64,000 nucleotides of DNA from Siniperca chuatsi. Its lineage: Eukaryota > Chordata > Actinopteri > Centrarchiformes > Sinipercidae. Numbering within the stretch: the stretch's first letter is position 1; each line of letters opens with the position of its first letter. The stretch is from positions 4,449,362 through 4,513,361 of the forward strand of contig NC_058048.1 of assembly GCF_020085105.1 (NCBI RefSeq), given 5' to 3'. A model generated the notes under the pieces. The model saw only the letters and a list, made by a program, of their open reading frames with translations, had not been told where the DNA came from and did no database searches. This document shows, in pieces, positions 21,501 through 34,700 of this stretch. Both the position numbers and the translations under genes were made by a program.

Positions 21501-23551
21501 CTCTTTCATTCAAGCTGTAGTTGAGCACACTGGGGTTGTTTTCCACGGCATAGGTTTTCTGTAGCACTCCATTTACCAAATAGTAGGTGTTGATGTCATC
21601 TTGGATGAAGTGGTTTAGGGAAATTTGTAATTTGGAGGCAAAAGAAAGAAGAATCCTATGGAATAGATACTGTATATTAAATATCTTATATATGTAAGAG
21701 AGATCTTCTTTTTAGGTAAGACCAGCTGTGGATTAAGTTTTTAGATAATTTTATTAAAAGTGCAACATTGACATATTATCACCTTATAAAAGTTGATATG
21801 GCGAATGTGTTAGCAAACAGTTGCCTATTTACACATAAAGTCCTGTTTCTGGCCACCTGATAAATGTAAATCCAGTAACTCTCCTTTTAGCTCTGTTTTG
21901 GTCTCCACCAACTCCTGAGAGAAATATCTGGCTCTTAGCTGCTAAACGTTCCACTATGTTCACCAGCTAGTTGCTAACTTTGTCTGTCTGTTGTTTGGTG
22001 CTGCGCAGGTAGCGTACAGTGCGTATAGTTTATCTGGCTGAAAATGACGCTAATGAGAGCCGTGAGACTGAACCAAATCAGCTGCTGGCTGTAAAACACA
22101 AGTAGCCTGTTATTAAGATATACTTTAGTTATCAAAAGTAACATTTGTATTTGTTATTATTGGATTGTTAATACTCATAAGTAAGCAACATGTGGTACCA
22201 CTTTCTTACAAGTCATAATAGTTACTAAATAATTTACTAACGCTTTATACACCAGTAATAACTGATTTGTTAGAACAACGGTTGGGTTGCTGGTGTATAT
22301 TTTTCTACAGCATCACTTGCTTTGTCTTTTTAACTAGCAATTTAATTCATGAGGAAGGTAAAGGGCTGAAATCCATATATTCACAGCTTATTAGCATTGA
22401 TAGCTACAGGACTATCAGAAAACACCAAGTAACCAGTAACTAAAGCTGTCCAGTAAATCTAGTGACGTAAGAAGTACAGTATATTTCCCACTGAAATGTA
22501 AACCTGAAAGTACGAAATTGTACTTAAGTATGCTACTAAATGAAGTACTTGAGTACTGTAGTTATTTGTTGATGGAACAAAGTGCCTTTAGCATTATCAG
22601 TCCACTCATGTCACTGTCATATTATGGGCCCAGCATAGAGTTAAAAGAGACAGACAAGTCATTACTGTACTCACTTATGAAAGCTGGGGATCCTCATGGC
22701 GCCCACTTCTGCGTACCAGCCTTCTCTTCTGTTCCTGAAGGTCTCCACACGTCCTCCAATACGGTTACTGGCTTCTATTATGGTGACCTTGTTGTCCATG
22801 GGGACACATGATCATCATGTGAAATACACTTTAATATGTACAGCATGTATTTCAAGTATCAACAGTGTCCACTCAGGAAATGTATGTGTAGCATTTCAAG
22901 TAGAAGTCATTATTTCCTCACTATGAATGACTTTACCTTATGTCCGGCATCTTCTAAAAACTTTGCAGCGGTCAGTCCAGCGATGCCCCCGCCGATGATT
23001 GCTACACGATGCGGTGTCTTAGTGGCAGGAAGACCTTTATCCACAATGTCGAGAAGCTCACTGTAGTCGGTGTCTTGGAGGCACTCATACAGAGGGTCTC
23101 CAATGATGCCACTCACAGCAAACACCACCACCCCGACTAGAACCAGAGGAACTGACGAAGGAAGAAAATAGCAATTCAAGTGATGAATTCAAAGGAATAT
23201 TTTCAAACAGTCAGACTTTAACAGCTAAAACAGCTAAAAACCCTAAGTGGTCGCTAAGCAACCACCAACTTTCAGTTTCCTTTCTTAGTTTACAAACACT
23301 ACAGAATCACATCTCTGAGCAGAACTTTATGTTTATGACATAAAGTCTGGTTTATGACAGATAACATAAAAATATCCTGGTCAGATTGCATTTTCACAAT
23401 AATCCATTTGTATTGATTCACATCAAAGATGAATTTCATAATTCATTACATCACAATGGCAGCATCAGACTTTCAACTTAAATGAATGTATTATGTAATA
23501 GTGGTTCATTTAATACTTACAGAATTTGCACAGTGCCATGTGAGGGATCAT
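18549..23551 (-). CDS. il4i1: Secreted L-amino-acid oxidase (IL4I1/LAAO family flavoprotein)
   Basis: Seven coding exons on the - strand: 23551-23521, 23151-22937, 22787-22675, 21655-21454, 21338-21270, 21156-21020 and 19317-18549. All junctions are GT-AG and in frame, giving 511 residues, or 507 from the second ATG at 23539. The enzyme oxidatively deaminates L-amino acids to keto acids, ammonia and H2O2; fish relatives are antibacterial proteins of skin, mucus and serum. Visible features: a hydrophobic N-terminal signal ([16 protein letters not shown]), the Rossmann FAD motif [11 protein letters not shown], the GGR motif (NRIGGRVET), GAMRIPSFH with the conserved substrate-region arginine, and the C-terminal FAD block [21 protein letters not shown]-glycosylation sites include NAT and NVT. 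Length is normal for the family. The last exon alone encodes half the protein. An extra 5' noncoding exon is likely, because an acceptor (CTCTCACAG) precedes exon 1. Whether it is the il4i1 orthologue or a fish-specific LAAO paralogue cannot be told here. Confidence 0.93.
19381..20492. repeat. Long inverted repeat pair in the oxidase intron
   Basis: About 19381-19797 and 20099-20492 are reverse-complement copies of one roughly 400-bp repeat, diverged but colinear. Shared blocks include CTCACCGCTCTCATC, GTGGAGCATTTAGCAGCTAA and AGGAGTTGGT. Related partial copies stand at about 21863-22095 (orientation of the right arm) and about 25153-25235 (orientation of the left arm). The loop holds a SINE. 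Confidence 0.75.
19930..20096 (-). mobile_element. tRNA-derived SINE
   Basis: On the - strand an A-box-like TGGCAGAGCGC (20090-20080) is followed by a B box GGTTCGAATCC (20038-20028) at tRNA-like spacing, then a GA/CT-rich body and a 3' end with CAAATAAAGGC. These are the internal RNA polymerase III promoter elements of a tRNA-derived SINE. It occupies the loop between the arms of the long inverted repeat. Confidence 0.75.
21863..22095. repeat. Third copy of the intron repeat
   Basis: AGCTCTGTTTTGGTCTCCAC, CTCTTAGCTGCTAAACGTTC and TTCACCAGCTAGTTGCTAAC align with the right arm at 20122-20290. The copy is truncated. It lies between oxidase exons 3 and 4. Confidence 0.6.
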
Positions 23552-26500
23552 ATTGAGGATGGAACTCCACAGTCTGGACTTCTTACTTCTGCTGTTGATG
23601 CTGTGAGAGGAAAATGAAACCTACCAAAGACAAGCATGTTACATGTTAAGTTTAGTGGGAGGGGCTCAGGCAGTATTATCATGAACAAATAGAAGTTAGT
23701 ATTCCACTGAACTAAATGTGTTTTTCTAAAAACACAGAAAAAATACATTAAGTTTGGTACACAGATGATTAATTATTGCAGTTAATTAATGCAAATAAGT
23801 AAATTATTTAAAATGAGAAGAGAAACAGAGGCAGCTCTGATTAGACTATCTCTGCATTCTGCTCACCTTTATCAAAGGTAATGTCTCGTCAGTTGTCTTA
23901 AGCCTATGCATGACTGAGGAGAAATGACTCAGTCCCCGATGAAGCTAAACTTTCTGTCTCGCCATACGAAATCAGCCTGGAAAACCTGGAGGCGTGGTAT
24001 GTGTGAAATTGCACACAACGTAATTTTAATGAGGGACTGTGTGGCTCCTCAGGTCTTCCAGAAATATTTTCCCACACCGGCTCGAGAGTCAACCACACTG
24101 AACAAATCAGATTAGTGAGGTTATACTAGTCATCAGCATACCTCATTTCCTCCATTTTCACTCATTTCAATATCAGACCTGAAAGTGCTCATTCAGTGGT
24201 ATCCAAACATTCTTTAAAGCTCCACTGCATTACATCAATCATACTTAACAAAAACACATTCCAAGTCTTTATTTGTCTATTTATTTTTTACTATTTATTA
24301 AAAAAAAAAGTATTTTCTACTTACCTGTAAAAATGTATGGTCTTGGCAGTCCCGCTCACCATCACCACCATCACTTTTTTCAATAGACAATAGCACATAG
24401 ACAGTTTTTATAGGCTGCAGTAAGTGAAAAGAAAAGCAAGAAAAAGTTTCATTTTCCTGACCAGTAGTAGCTGCATTGGAATTTTTTGTATTCAACGCTG
24501 AATGCTGAATCATTACTTTTGCGGAAACTGGAAGTGAAAAAAGGGATAAAAGAAAATATTGAGGAAATATTTTTTATTAAATTGACAAATCAAAGGAATA
24601 GAAAGAGCGTAACTTACACACATATATACAGATGAACAAAACACATGAGCGGGAGATTGTCTGTATTTCCAATTTCCAGGATTTCCAGTTGACTGCTGTC
24701 TTGTGTCAGAGTTGGACCTGAACAGTCTGGTTGCTGGTTCAGTAGAAGCCTCAAAGAGGGACACGCTCACCTGACCTGCTTATTGTAGCTCAGGTGAGAA
24801 TCTACATCACAGATTAGAAAACTGCATAGCAATGTATAGATTCTACATAGCTGAATGCAGCATTGTTTGAGGTCAAGGGGCAGGGTTTAGTTCACATTTC
24901 TGTCACTATGTGTTAAAACACTGAGGGCACTGAACTAGTAATGAAGCTTTGGGAGTTAAGCCAGCCATGTCAGTGTATAATGTGTAAGGTACAGCTCTCT
25001 TCTCACCCTGAGCAATCAGAAAGTCAGTTCGTTGGTTCAGCTGAATGTAGGTGTGGAAAATAGTTTGGGAGTAGTGGGAGAGGAGAGAGTGAAAAAGAAA
25101 AAAGAAGACAGGAAAAAAAGACTGTTTTCAGTGAATAAGCTCGGATACTCACTGCACACTACCTGCCCAGCAGCGAACAGCAGACAGACAGTTAGAGACT
25201 AGCAGGTGAACATAGTGGAGCATTTAGCAGCTAAAGAGCCAAGCAAAGTGAGCATTTAACGTTAGCAGCTAACGTTTTTTTGACCCCCAAGTGGTCAAAA
25301 AATGTGTCATTGCAAGTTTAGACATTCTGGAAATACGCTGAGTGAGAGGAGAAGCTCAGCAGGCTTCCACTCTCATGTGTGTGTGTGTGTGTCCATGGAG
25401 CTGGAGCCAGGACACCATTAGCTTAGCTAAGCATAAACGATGGAAGCAGGTGGAACAGCTGGCTGGCTCTGTCTGAAGTTCAACAGTCTGTCTACCAGCA
25501 CCTCTAAAGCTTTCTAACTAACAAGTACCTTGTTTAATCTGTACACAAACAGTAACGCAAATAGTTATACCACGTAACTTCATCTAAAACCACAAATGAT
25601 CTTTTTTATATTTCTCTTTGTGTACGAATGAAACAAATGAAACACAATGTGTTAAGCAGCTGAGTTGAGCAGCATTAAGCTCTGTACTTAGCACACAGAA
25701 GTCAACACCACAGCTGTTGAGTGACACATTTGTAATATGAATAATTGATGTGCTTTGCAGGTTGCAGTGAGAAGATAGTCTCACGCTTTGTTGTCCCACT
25801 TTAGTTTCCTTTGTGGTCTTATAGGTCAGAGGGTGTCATGCCATCAATGCAAGAATGAAAACACAAGAGTTTTCTAACCCAGCAACATATTCCCTCCTCC
25901 CCTACTTATGATGGCATAATATAAACAAGGGCGTAGAAGGACGGTCGGGATGTTACGACTTTATTCTCGAAATCTCAGAGAACACAGATATGTAGGATAT
26001 GTTTTGAATGTGCAGAAAGTTTCAAACATGAGCAGAAGTCTTGCTGAAACACAGGAACTATTAAAGGCCAGGCGTTCATAAATGAATTCACAAAGAGAAG
26101 AGGTTACTTCCCCAAACAAAAGACACAAAAGAGGAAGAAAGACTACATCATGCCTACATATGTGTTCACTCAGCAGGGATGACGTTAAATGAGAAAAGCT
26201 GACCTACAAGAGAATACATCTGAATCTGAAAGCAATACAGAATGCCCGAGAGCCTTACTGCAATATATTCCATTATATTTTTACATTTAGAATTGCCACC
26301 TGCTGCCTGAATTTTGTGTTTCCCTTTGCATAACCGAAGACATTTCCAAATTGATGCAGAAAAGGCAGATATTGGTACAGAACAATTCACCGGAATGCAG
26401 GAAATGAAGTGTTTAACGCTCAGACTGTTGTATAAGTGTCCCCTCCAACGTTGAAACGAAGCCTACGCCCTTGAATATAAAACACATTTGGACTGCAATT

Positions 26501-28736
26501 TACAATAAACACTTGCTGAAACCCCACAGTGAAAAATACTGGAGGAGTTTTGATGGTTATGACAAAACTAAAAGTCCATCTCTTTTAGATGGACATAATA
26601 AGGATTAGAATGTATAAACAAAACTGAAAATAGCAGAGACATAGCAAGTCTATATATGAAAAAAAGATTTAAGACATAAAATTTAAATTAAAAATTTAAA
26701 TATTTCACTTAGTGCATGTATGTTCAACAAATGTTCAGTTCCTTCTTGTGCTGATCATATCTAACTATGGTTCCATATTCATAAAGTTCAATTCAGAAAG
26801 TTTCCAAAGTTCAGTTTGGAGTTCGGAGGGGGTTTTTTATGAGAAAATTTCCCATTATTAAAACCAGTCATACAGAGAAAATAAAATCTTGTTCCATATC
26901 AGTGCATTCAAAACAAAGAAAATTGTACTTTCCCTAAAATAAATTTAGAGACAAACTCCTGACATGTTAGGTGACCGTCTGCATCAAGAAGTTGTTCAGC
27001 ACCACTATTTTATCATCATGAAACAACATATCCCATGAGTCTTAGCCGCTGAGAAAAAGCCTCATGAGAGCTGTAGTGAATGCCAACAAAGCACTCCGTG
27101 TTTTATCTTTATTTTTTAAAGATGTGACATAAGGTTATAATTTCAGATCCTACTTTTTGTCTTTTTCTGACAACCGCATTCTGCCGCACGCTTCCAAAGC
27201 ATTTGTGGAGGCGTTCTCATTTGAACGTACGTCATGATACAGGAAGTAAACAAACCAGACGAAAGCGTTGTCATCAAGACGCTCACGAGACCTCCCACTG
27301 AGTGACATGACAGCTCGTGCAGGTTAAAGTAATTTTCTGCTTTATTTCAATAGATAGCTAGGGAATCTACGAAAGGACGTCACTTTACATGTACCCGCGA
27401 TGTGTTCTGTAAAGTTGTAGCTGGCTAATGGTACCTCAATCTTTGGGTCCTAGCCTAACGCTACACACCTCTAGCCAAATATTTAGCTATTTAAAGTAGG
27501 TATGCTGATTGGCAAAGAGTGACACATCACAGGGCGTTACTGAAGACCTCAAATAAATTGCTAGGTTTTTCTCTTCATTTCGGTATTAATGTAGTACATG
27601 AAAAAGCAATTATGTCATTAATATTTCGATTTGTATCCCCTCGCCTTTCATTTCTAGTCTTCTTCACATTAACAGTGACGGGTGGAGACAGAGCTACAAC
27701 GTCAACTTCATCATAAATTAGATATCGTGTTGAAATATATTGCTACACGTCGAATAACCCGTATGCCGAATGTTCTTCTATTGAATGTACTGAAGTCAAT
27801 GAGCTCTTAAATCCATGTTTATCGGGCGTATACGTGTCGTGCAACAAATAAACAGTAAATTGTCGAATTTCTGAGCGGGGTTTGGTGTCGTGTTTTCTCA
27901 CCAGAGCAGATAACGGTAACGTTATGCATCAGGGCTAACGTTAGTCAAACACGTTACCTAGCTGGTGGAGATGACTAGAACTGATAAACAAATAATAATA
28001 GTGGGAATGACCACTGGCTGGGTAGATGTTCAAGCTAGTAAACGTTCGTTTACTGTCGAGACATCGTGATCCTGCAAACAAACGTTAGCAGCTAACAGTT
28101 AGCATAAATATGTTTTGGCTTTGCAAATTGTGTCCAATTAAATTAGTTGTTTATCATTAATGAAGTCAACAGCAGTTACGGTAAAATTAAGCAGTGTTTA
28201 ATAACACGTAATGTATAAAAATCCAGTTTTAATACCTTAATAGTTTAGCTCATATTGTGTTTATGTCGCATATTCCTAAATACATCTGTCTTTAATTAAA
28301 CTACACAGACACATAAGTAAGCAAGCATAATTAGTGGTTGGTTTCTGGGGCCTTAGACAAAATACTGTATAACTAAGCTGCCAGGTGTAGACTGCTCCCT
28401 GTAATGTCCTCAACGATAATTGCAGCACCAGGATACATACACAAAGAGTTTGAGGAAAAGCGGTCAGTAGGGGCCCAACAATTCATTTTTGCCCATGGCC
28501 CCCCCCCTTGCTGGTTAATCTGAACATGCATTCATCCTCTTTAATTCATATTGATCACATTCATCACATGCATGACATCCATGACATCCATGCAACTTCT
28601 CAGTCTGTTTTGAATGTCACACCTAATCTTAATTCTCCATTGGTTTAGTTTTTTAAGGTGTGATATTGCTCTGGCATGCATGATCTCCACATCTCTTCCC
28701 GAGGGTGTCAAGCCAGACAGTAACCCCCACAGTGCC
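23552..28736. other. Divergent intergenic region between the oxidase gene and snx19
   Basis: No coding exon is supported. It contains the presumed 5' UTR of the oxidase gene and, on the right, the snx19 upstream region. It holds repeats (a fourth copy of the intron repeat at about 25153-25235, a (GT)n run at about 25375-25392, MITE interior near 25410-25530). A CAG|GTTAAAG junction at about 27319-27326 could be the donor of an snx19 5' noncoding exon, but nothing proves it. Confidence 0.4.
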
Positions 28737-31700
28737 ATGGCTGAGGTGTTGGGACAGAGGAGCTTGCTGGGCTTTGGTGTGGTGTTGGCGTGGCTGGTGC
28801 TCTTCCACCTGCTGGTCAACATCTGGCTGCTGTGCGTGTTCACCAGCCTGCTGGTGGTGCTCGGTGGCTGGCTTGGCTCGCAGGCCGTCCTGGAGTCCAA
28901 CAGTGTGGTTCACCTGGAGAGGTTTATCACCCTGGAGCAGGTAAATGTACATTTAGCTGTGGTTTACAGTTCCAGTGTTAGTTTTCATTTGTAGACATGG
29001 TTATAAAGGTTTTATTGGGTTTACTGGACTATTCTTAGCCTTGCTTGCTTTTGGGAAAGGGGGGCCCATATCTAATTCCAAGATCACTTAATTTACACCT
29101 ATTTTGTCATTGCTAAATTTAAGGTTCCACCGTCTGTGGAGGATGAACATCACTTGGATCGGGAGATCCACAACACAGTGAGGAAAATCATTAGGGACTT
29201 TGTCACCTCCTGGTATTCCACTGTGTCCTCTGAGAGTGGTTTTGAAACGGAGGTTCGACAGGCCATGATCTCTATGGCCATGGAGCTGAAAATACGTGCC
29301 AGACAGGTCGACAGGAAGGTACTTTGATTTGAAGACATCAGTGTTGGGAGCTTTTGCAGAGTGCTGTCGTGTGCTTGCCAGCAATTTGTGTAACCGGGTT
29401 ATGGTCGGCTTTTTAAAATAAGACAATGATTTAAAACTTGCGGCAGGCTGAAAGCAGATGCACAAGGCCAAATCTGTCCGTTCTGCCTATGGCAGTCATT
29501 CCCCACCTGTTTAGCTTGTGACCACTCATCACAGGTTGTTGCCTCACTGTGGACATGAGCTGTGATCAGTTCAACTAAAAAGGGATTTTTCCCTCTCAGT
29601 CTTATTTTAAGGATTTTTAGAGGCCCTCAGAGCTAAAAGTCTCCAATATTTTACAAGAAAAAAGTAAAAATTGGAAGAAGAAAGTGAAAGAAAATCATCT
29701 TGTGTAATTTTCGTATCCCTTAGATCATCTTATTAAATCATCTTGAGTTTCAGAACTACTGTCCTATAGGCAGCGATTTCAATGTAATATTTTCGCATGA
29801 AAATAATTGACTTGGTATGCAAAGGCTTATAGTTTGGAAAAAAATGGAACAGTTCTTTATTTTGTATCAAGTCGTGATGGGAACCCCAGTTATGCTTTCT
29901 TGTAAGCCACCACAGATTTCATTATTTGTTTTTGGGATCAGATTTTTATTGCTTTTACTGCATCCGTTACCCATACACACTGTGCAGGTGCAGCAAGACG
30001 ATTTAGTATAACCTTATATCAACATATATGTTGTGTTGATTGCCACCCTGGTGACTTTACCCTACCCCCAATGCCAACCTCCAACCCCCAACTTATGACC
30101 TCAAAATAAAATATAGAATATTGAGGAGATTACATAGAGACAATGAAATTCTGTAATAAATAGATCAATAAATAAATTAAGTAGCATAAGCAGCTCTGAA
30201 CTCAATTCGTCCTAGTGCCTAAAGATATAAGGTGGCTGACAAGGGCAAACACACTGCAACTTAAGAAAACACAAGCAAATGAAAAGAACATCCAGATCAA
30301 TTTGACTGCAAATACACACAACACAACTAAATACGGAAACGTGCTGCAGACACACAAAACATCGACAGAAGTGTTTCCCGAGGACACAAAAAAGTGCTGA
30401 ACACGGCTTGTTGTGGGTCCATGTATCATCCGTTCATGTTGTGGGTTTCTGCTACTGCTCTACTCTGCGCATGCGCTCAAAGTGGCCGCTGCATGTACCT
30501 CGCAAGATCCCGCAGAGCAAAAAAGTGGAATTCTATCAGTAATTTGAATGATTTGTGAGGAGATTTTATGTTTATGACATATATTAACCTTCACTATCCT
30601 ACCTCCAGTGTTGACAGACGACCTGTAGCCTGCATGATAATCATATAGGCATTATTAGACCAGAAATATCCTAAACGTATAGGATACAGAAGGCCAAGCA
30701 TTGTAATGATAAAGAGATAACCTAAGCTATGTTTTGGAAAGACATCCCCAAATGATTACAGGGATTAAATCACTAATGAAGCTGCTTTGACGATCGGGGT
30801 TTAACGCAGGGAACCTTGCAGACTATAAGAAACGCTATTTATGTGCACTTGGTCACTCCTGCTCACTAGCATTAACAGTAGTTTTCCATCATTTTTTTCA
30901 AATTCCTTCAAATTTACCTTAATTTTCAGTTTCAAAAATGCTTTACAAACTTTTTATTGGAATCTATGTGCTCCCGCGAGGTAAGTGCACGCTGCAGATC
31001 AGATGCGCAAAGTGGAGAAACAGTACAAAACGAAATAACCATGAATAGATGATACGGACCCGACTTTGTGAGTCACAAACGTTTTTAGCGTCCTGCGGAA
31101 ACACTTCTGTTGTCATTTTGTGTTTGCAGCACATTCGCGTATTTGGTTGTTTTGTGTGTTTTGCAGCATGTGTTGTCAAATTAATGAAGATGTTTTTGTA
31201 ATTTGCTTGTGTTCTGTCTATTTGCAGGTTTTCTCAAGTTGCAGTGCGTTTGCCCTTGTCGGCCACTGTAATATAGACCTCTGAAAAACAATTAAAAAAA
31301 TCTCTATGAAAAATAAAAAAACATAATGAGGAGAAAAAAGAGATTTCACCTTAACAAGCCCTCACATTGACAGTATATTGCTTGGTCCCATGCCTTCTGC
31401 TTATGGATATTTCAGTATGTTGCTTGTGAAAGAACTAAATTCACATTTAAATTTTAAAAACCACAAGTGGATTTTAAATGGACATATGTCCTTTTTTGTA
31501 TCACTGCAGGAGCTGACGCAGAGGATCCTGGATCTGTTCGGCTGCCACCTGCAGGACTACAGCAGAGCCAAGGAGCTGGTGACCGAGCAGCAAACGCCTC
31601 TGTGGAGCGGCGAGAGCGAGCAGTTGTGGAAAGCGTATTCCAGGGTTACCGCGCCTCATCTTGCCATGACCAGCGACACAGTGGAAGTAAACTACACCAG

Positions 31701-34700
31701 AGCAGTTGTAGATTTGTTGCTGCATGTTTTGGTGCCATCGCCCCACTTGGAGACCTGCACCGGACGGTTCGTTGTCGGAGAGCTCATCACCTGCAACGTT
31801 TTGCTCCCTCTCATTGCTAAACTGTCTGACCCTGACTGGTTAAACAGTCTCTTGATCGAAATATTTGGCAAGTCCAGCAAACCACAGGAGCCAATTACAA
31901 CAGAGCCGCTGACTTCATCACCACCACTTCCACAGCCACCTGCTCAGTCAGAGCTCGCTCCACTACAAGAGACAACATACGTACCTCAAAAGAATAATGA
32001 AGATCCACTAAGAGCCGAGACCGATATGGTCAATGACACGGAGACAACACCTGAGCTCGCTGCCTATGATGTGATTGACTCTGAGGAGGTGGACTGTCCG
32101 CAGAACAACACTGAAGAAGAAGAGCCTACTCTACCCTTCTTAAGGCATTACATGAGAGGAAGCAAGTCAAACCCATTTTATCAGGAAAATGACTCTGACC
32201 TGGATTCTCCTGTGTCTGACTATAAACAAAGTTGCATTGAATCCCTGGTCATGATAGGCCAAGAGGAGGGCCTGTATGACAGACAGAAAGAATGTGCCAT
32301 GTCTGATGAGAAGAATAATGGTATGGACCTGGAGGATGTGTGCCCCAGCCCAGTGGATGGCTGCTGCCCTAAAGTCCTGGTGAATTCAGAACCAGTAGAG
32401 CATCCTAATGGCTGCGGTCCCTCATCAGTCAGGACAGCAGAGGGGACTCCTACTATCAGCAGCCTCCAGGACCTGGAGAGGGAGGGCAGTTCCCCTTCAG
32501 TAAACCCAGCCAGAGAGCTCCTTCTGGGTGTAGAACAAACTGGGCTGGGGAACCCCAATGAGCTGACTGAAGTCAGTCCGTTGCAGGGCTCCTCCCCCAT
32601 GCCGTCGTTCAGTTTTGAGCCCCTCAGCAGCCCTGATGGACCAGTCATCATCCAGAACCTCCGCATCACTGGCACCATCACAGCTAAGGAACACCGCGGC
32701 ACTGGCTCACACCCCTACACTCTTTACACTATCAAAGTAAGGAGATGACATAATGTGTTTCTCCTTCCTCTGTTCATTATTCATTATTTTGTTCATGTGT
32801 GATACTGTACTTTTCCAGGTGCAGCACATCAGCATTATTATCTCTTTAATCCGGTTGTTCTGTGGTGTGCACTAGGCTCATGTAAGGCCCAAAGATTACA
32901 ACCCACAGAGATTCTCAAAGACAACTTTAAAAGTTACTACTAGTAGCACTATGGAGCAATGTTTTCATGATAGGGTCCCGTTTTGTCATCATTGTTCATG
33001 TGCACGAGGACGCACATGAACAAGAGCAAGCACGTGGGCACGTGGGTGTCAGGATTCACATCCTGTTGATGGTTTTAGGCTATTCTATTGATTGGCAGTT
33101 GTTGGCGGAAATGCGCTAGCAAACACAGCAATGCTCCAACAAAGGCAGTGAAGTAGAAGACTGTAAGAAAATTGTGAAAAATGCCCATACAAGTGTTCCT
33201 GAGCCTAGGGTGACATATTTAAATTGCTTGTTTTAGCTGACCATTAGTCATTAGCATCAAGTCCTCACATTTGACACCCTGAAACCAGTGAAATCTTGAC
33301 ATTTTTGAAAAAAGACTGAAACGATATTGAGTTATCAAAATATTTGGCAATTAATTTTGATCAAGTAATCGTTTAATCACATCTATATTAATTCATCATA
33401 TCGAGTATTGGAGCGAAAAAGCTAAATTACCTAGCTGAGGCTAGCCAGCATGGTTAGCCTAGTAGTCTGCTTTGCTGTAAAGCTAATATAGCGCTAGCAA
33501 GTTTTTAGCAAACAGAGTGATTTTAGGAAGATGCAGCAGTGAAATTAGTTATTTTATTAATTATATTAATTCCTCATATCTTATAATATATGAATTTTAT
33601 TATTCATTTAATAATAGATTATTTTCTAGATTAAAATAAAAGGAGTAAGAAAGGTTGTGTTTATTTCTTCAGAGCTTTAACGTAATCTTTTTTTATGTAA
33701 TTGTAACACTTTAAAGTTAGTAGGAAAACAGGACACCCGTTCATATCAGGATTGATTTCTAATGTTGACATTTTGGACATACAGTATTGAACCCAAAACT
33801 GTTTAATCATTATCAACCAACTATCATTGGTTTCAATGGAGAGTTTGTGTATCCCATTTTCAAAATGAAAAAAGTATCATTGTTTGGCATGAAAATGGCA
33901 AAATTGAACAATAGCGAATATTGGTACAATGATATATTAACTGACAGTAGCTTAAATACACAAATATCGGTATCAGACCATAAGACATTTTACAAACTGT
34001 GTCACAAACAGCAATGTTACACACAATATAAATTATGACAGGTATCTGCAAAAGATGGCGAGCCTTATACTTGTGTTGGTTTTCAGTATGAGACAGCGAT
34101 GGGCTGTGAGAACCCAGGAAGCATCCAGCCAGGCTCCGAGGATGCTGAAGTTGTACCATCAGGTTGTGAGAATCCATCACCCATTCAGCCAGTAGCCTAT
34201 CACATGGTCAACAGACGATACAGCGAGTTCCTCAACCTGCAAACACGGCTGGAAGAAAAAACTGAACTACGGAAACTCATCAAAGGTAGGAAGGATGGAC
34301 TCTGGATCAGCTTGCTGAAACCCTGTGCTGCTATTTGGAGCAACCAGTGTGCACAGTGGCCTAGTTAGCTTTTGTCTGGCTTGGAGAAATCCATCATGGC
34401 ATACAAACAGACCTGGATTTGCTGTTGAATTCTTGGCCATTGCTTAAAAGATCCGGTTTGATTGACGTTTGGTACTTGAGCTAACATCAAGGATTTTATT
34501 GTAATCTGATTTTTCTGACTGTATTTCAGGTGTGAAAGGTCCAAAGAAAATATTTCCAGACATGCCGTTTGGAAACATGGACAGTGAGAAGATCGAGGCC
34601 AGGAAAGGACTTCTGGAGACCTTTCTAAAGGTTAGTGGATTGATATTTTATTACATTATATTTAGTATTTGTCGGCCCAATGTAACATTTTACGTTGTTT

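Noticed and set aside
28541..28952. Several overlapping frames on both strands around snx19 exon 1
   Set aside because: Shadows of the GC-rich exon 1; only the frame with the hydrophobic hairpin matches SNX19.
32220..32702. A 160-codon - strand frame
   Set aside because: Antisense of the large snx19 exon 3; no independent homology.
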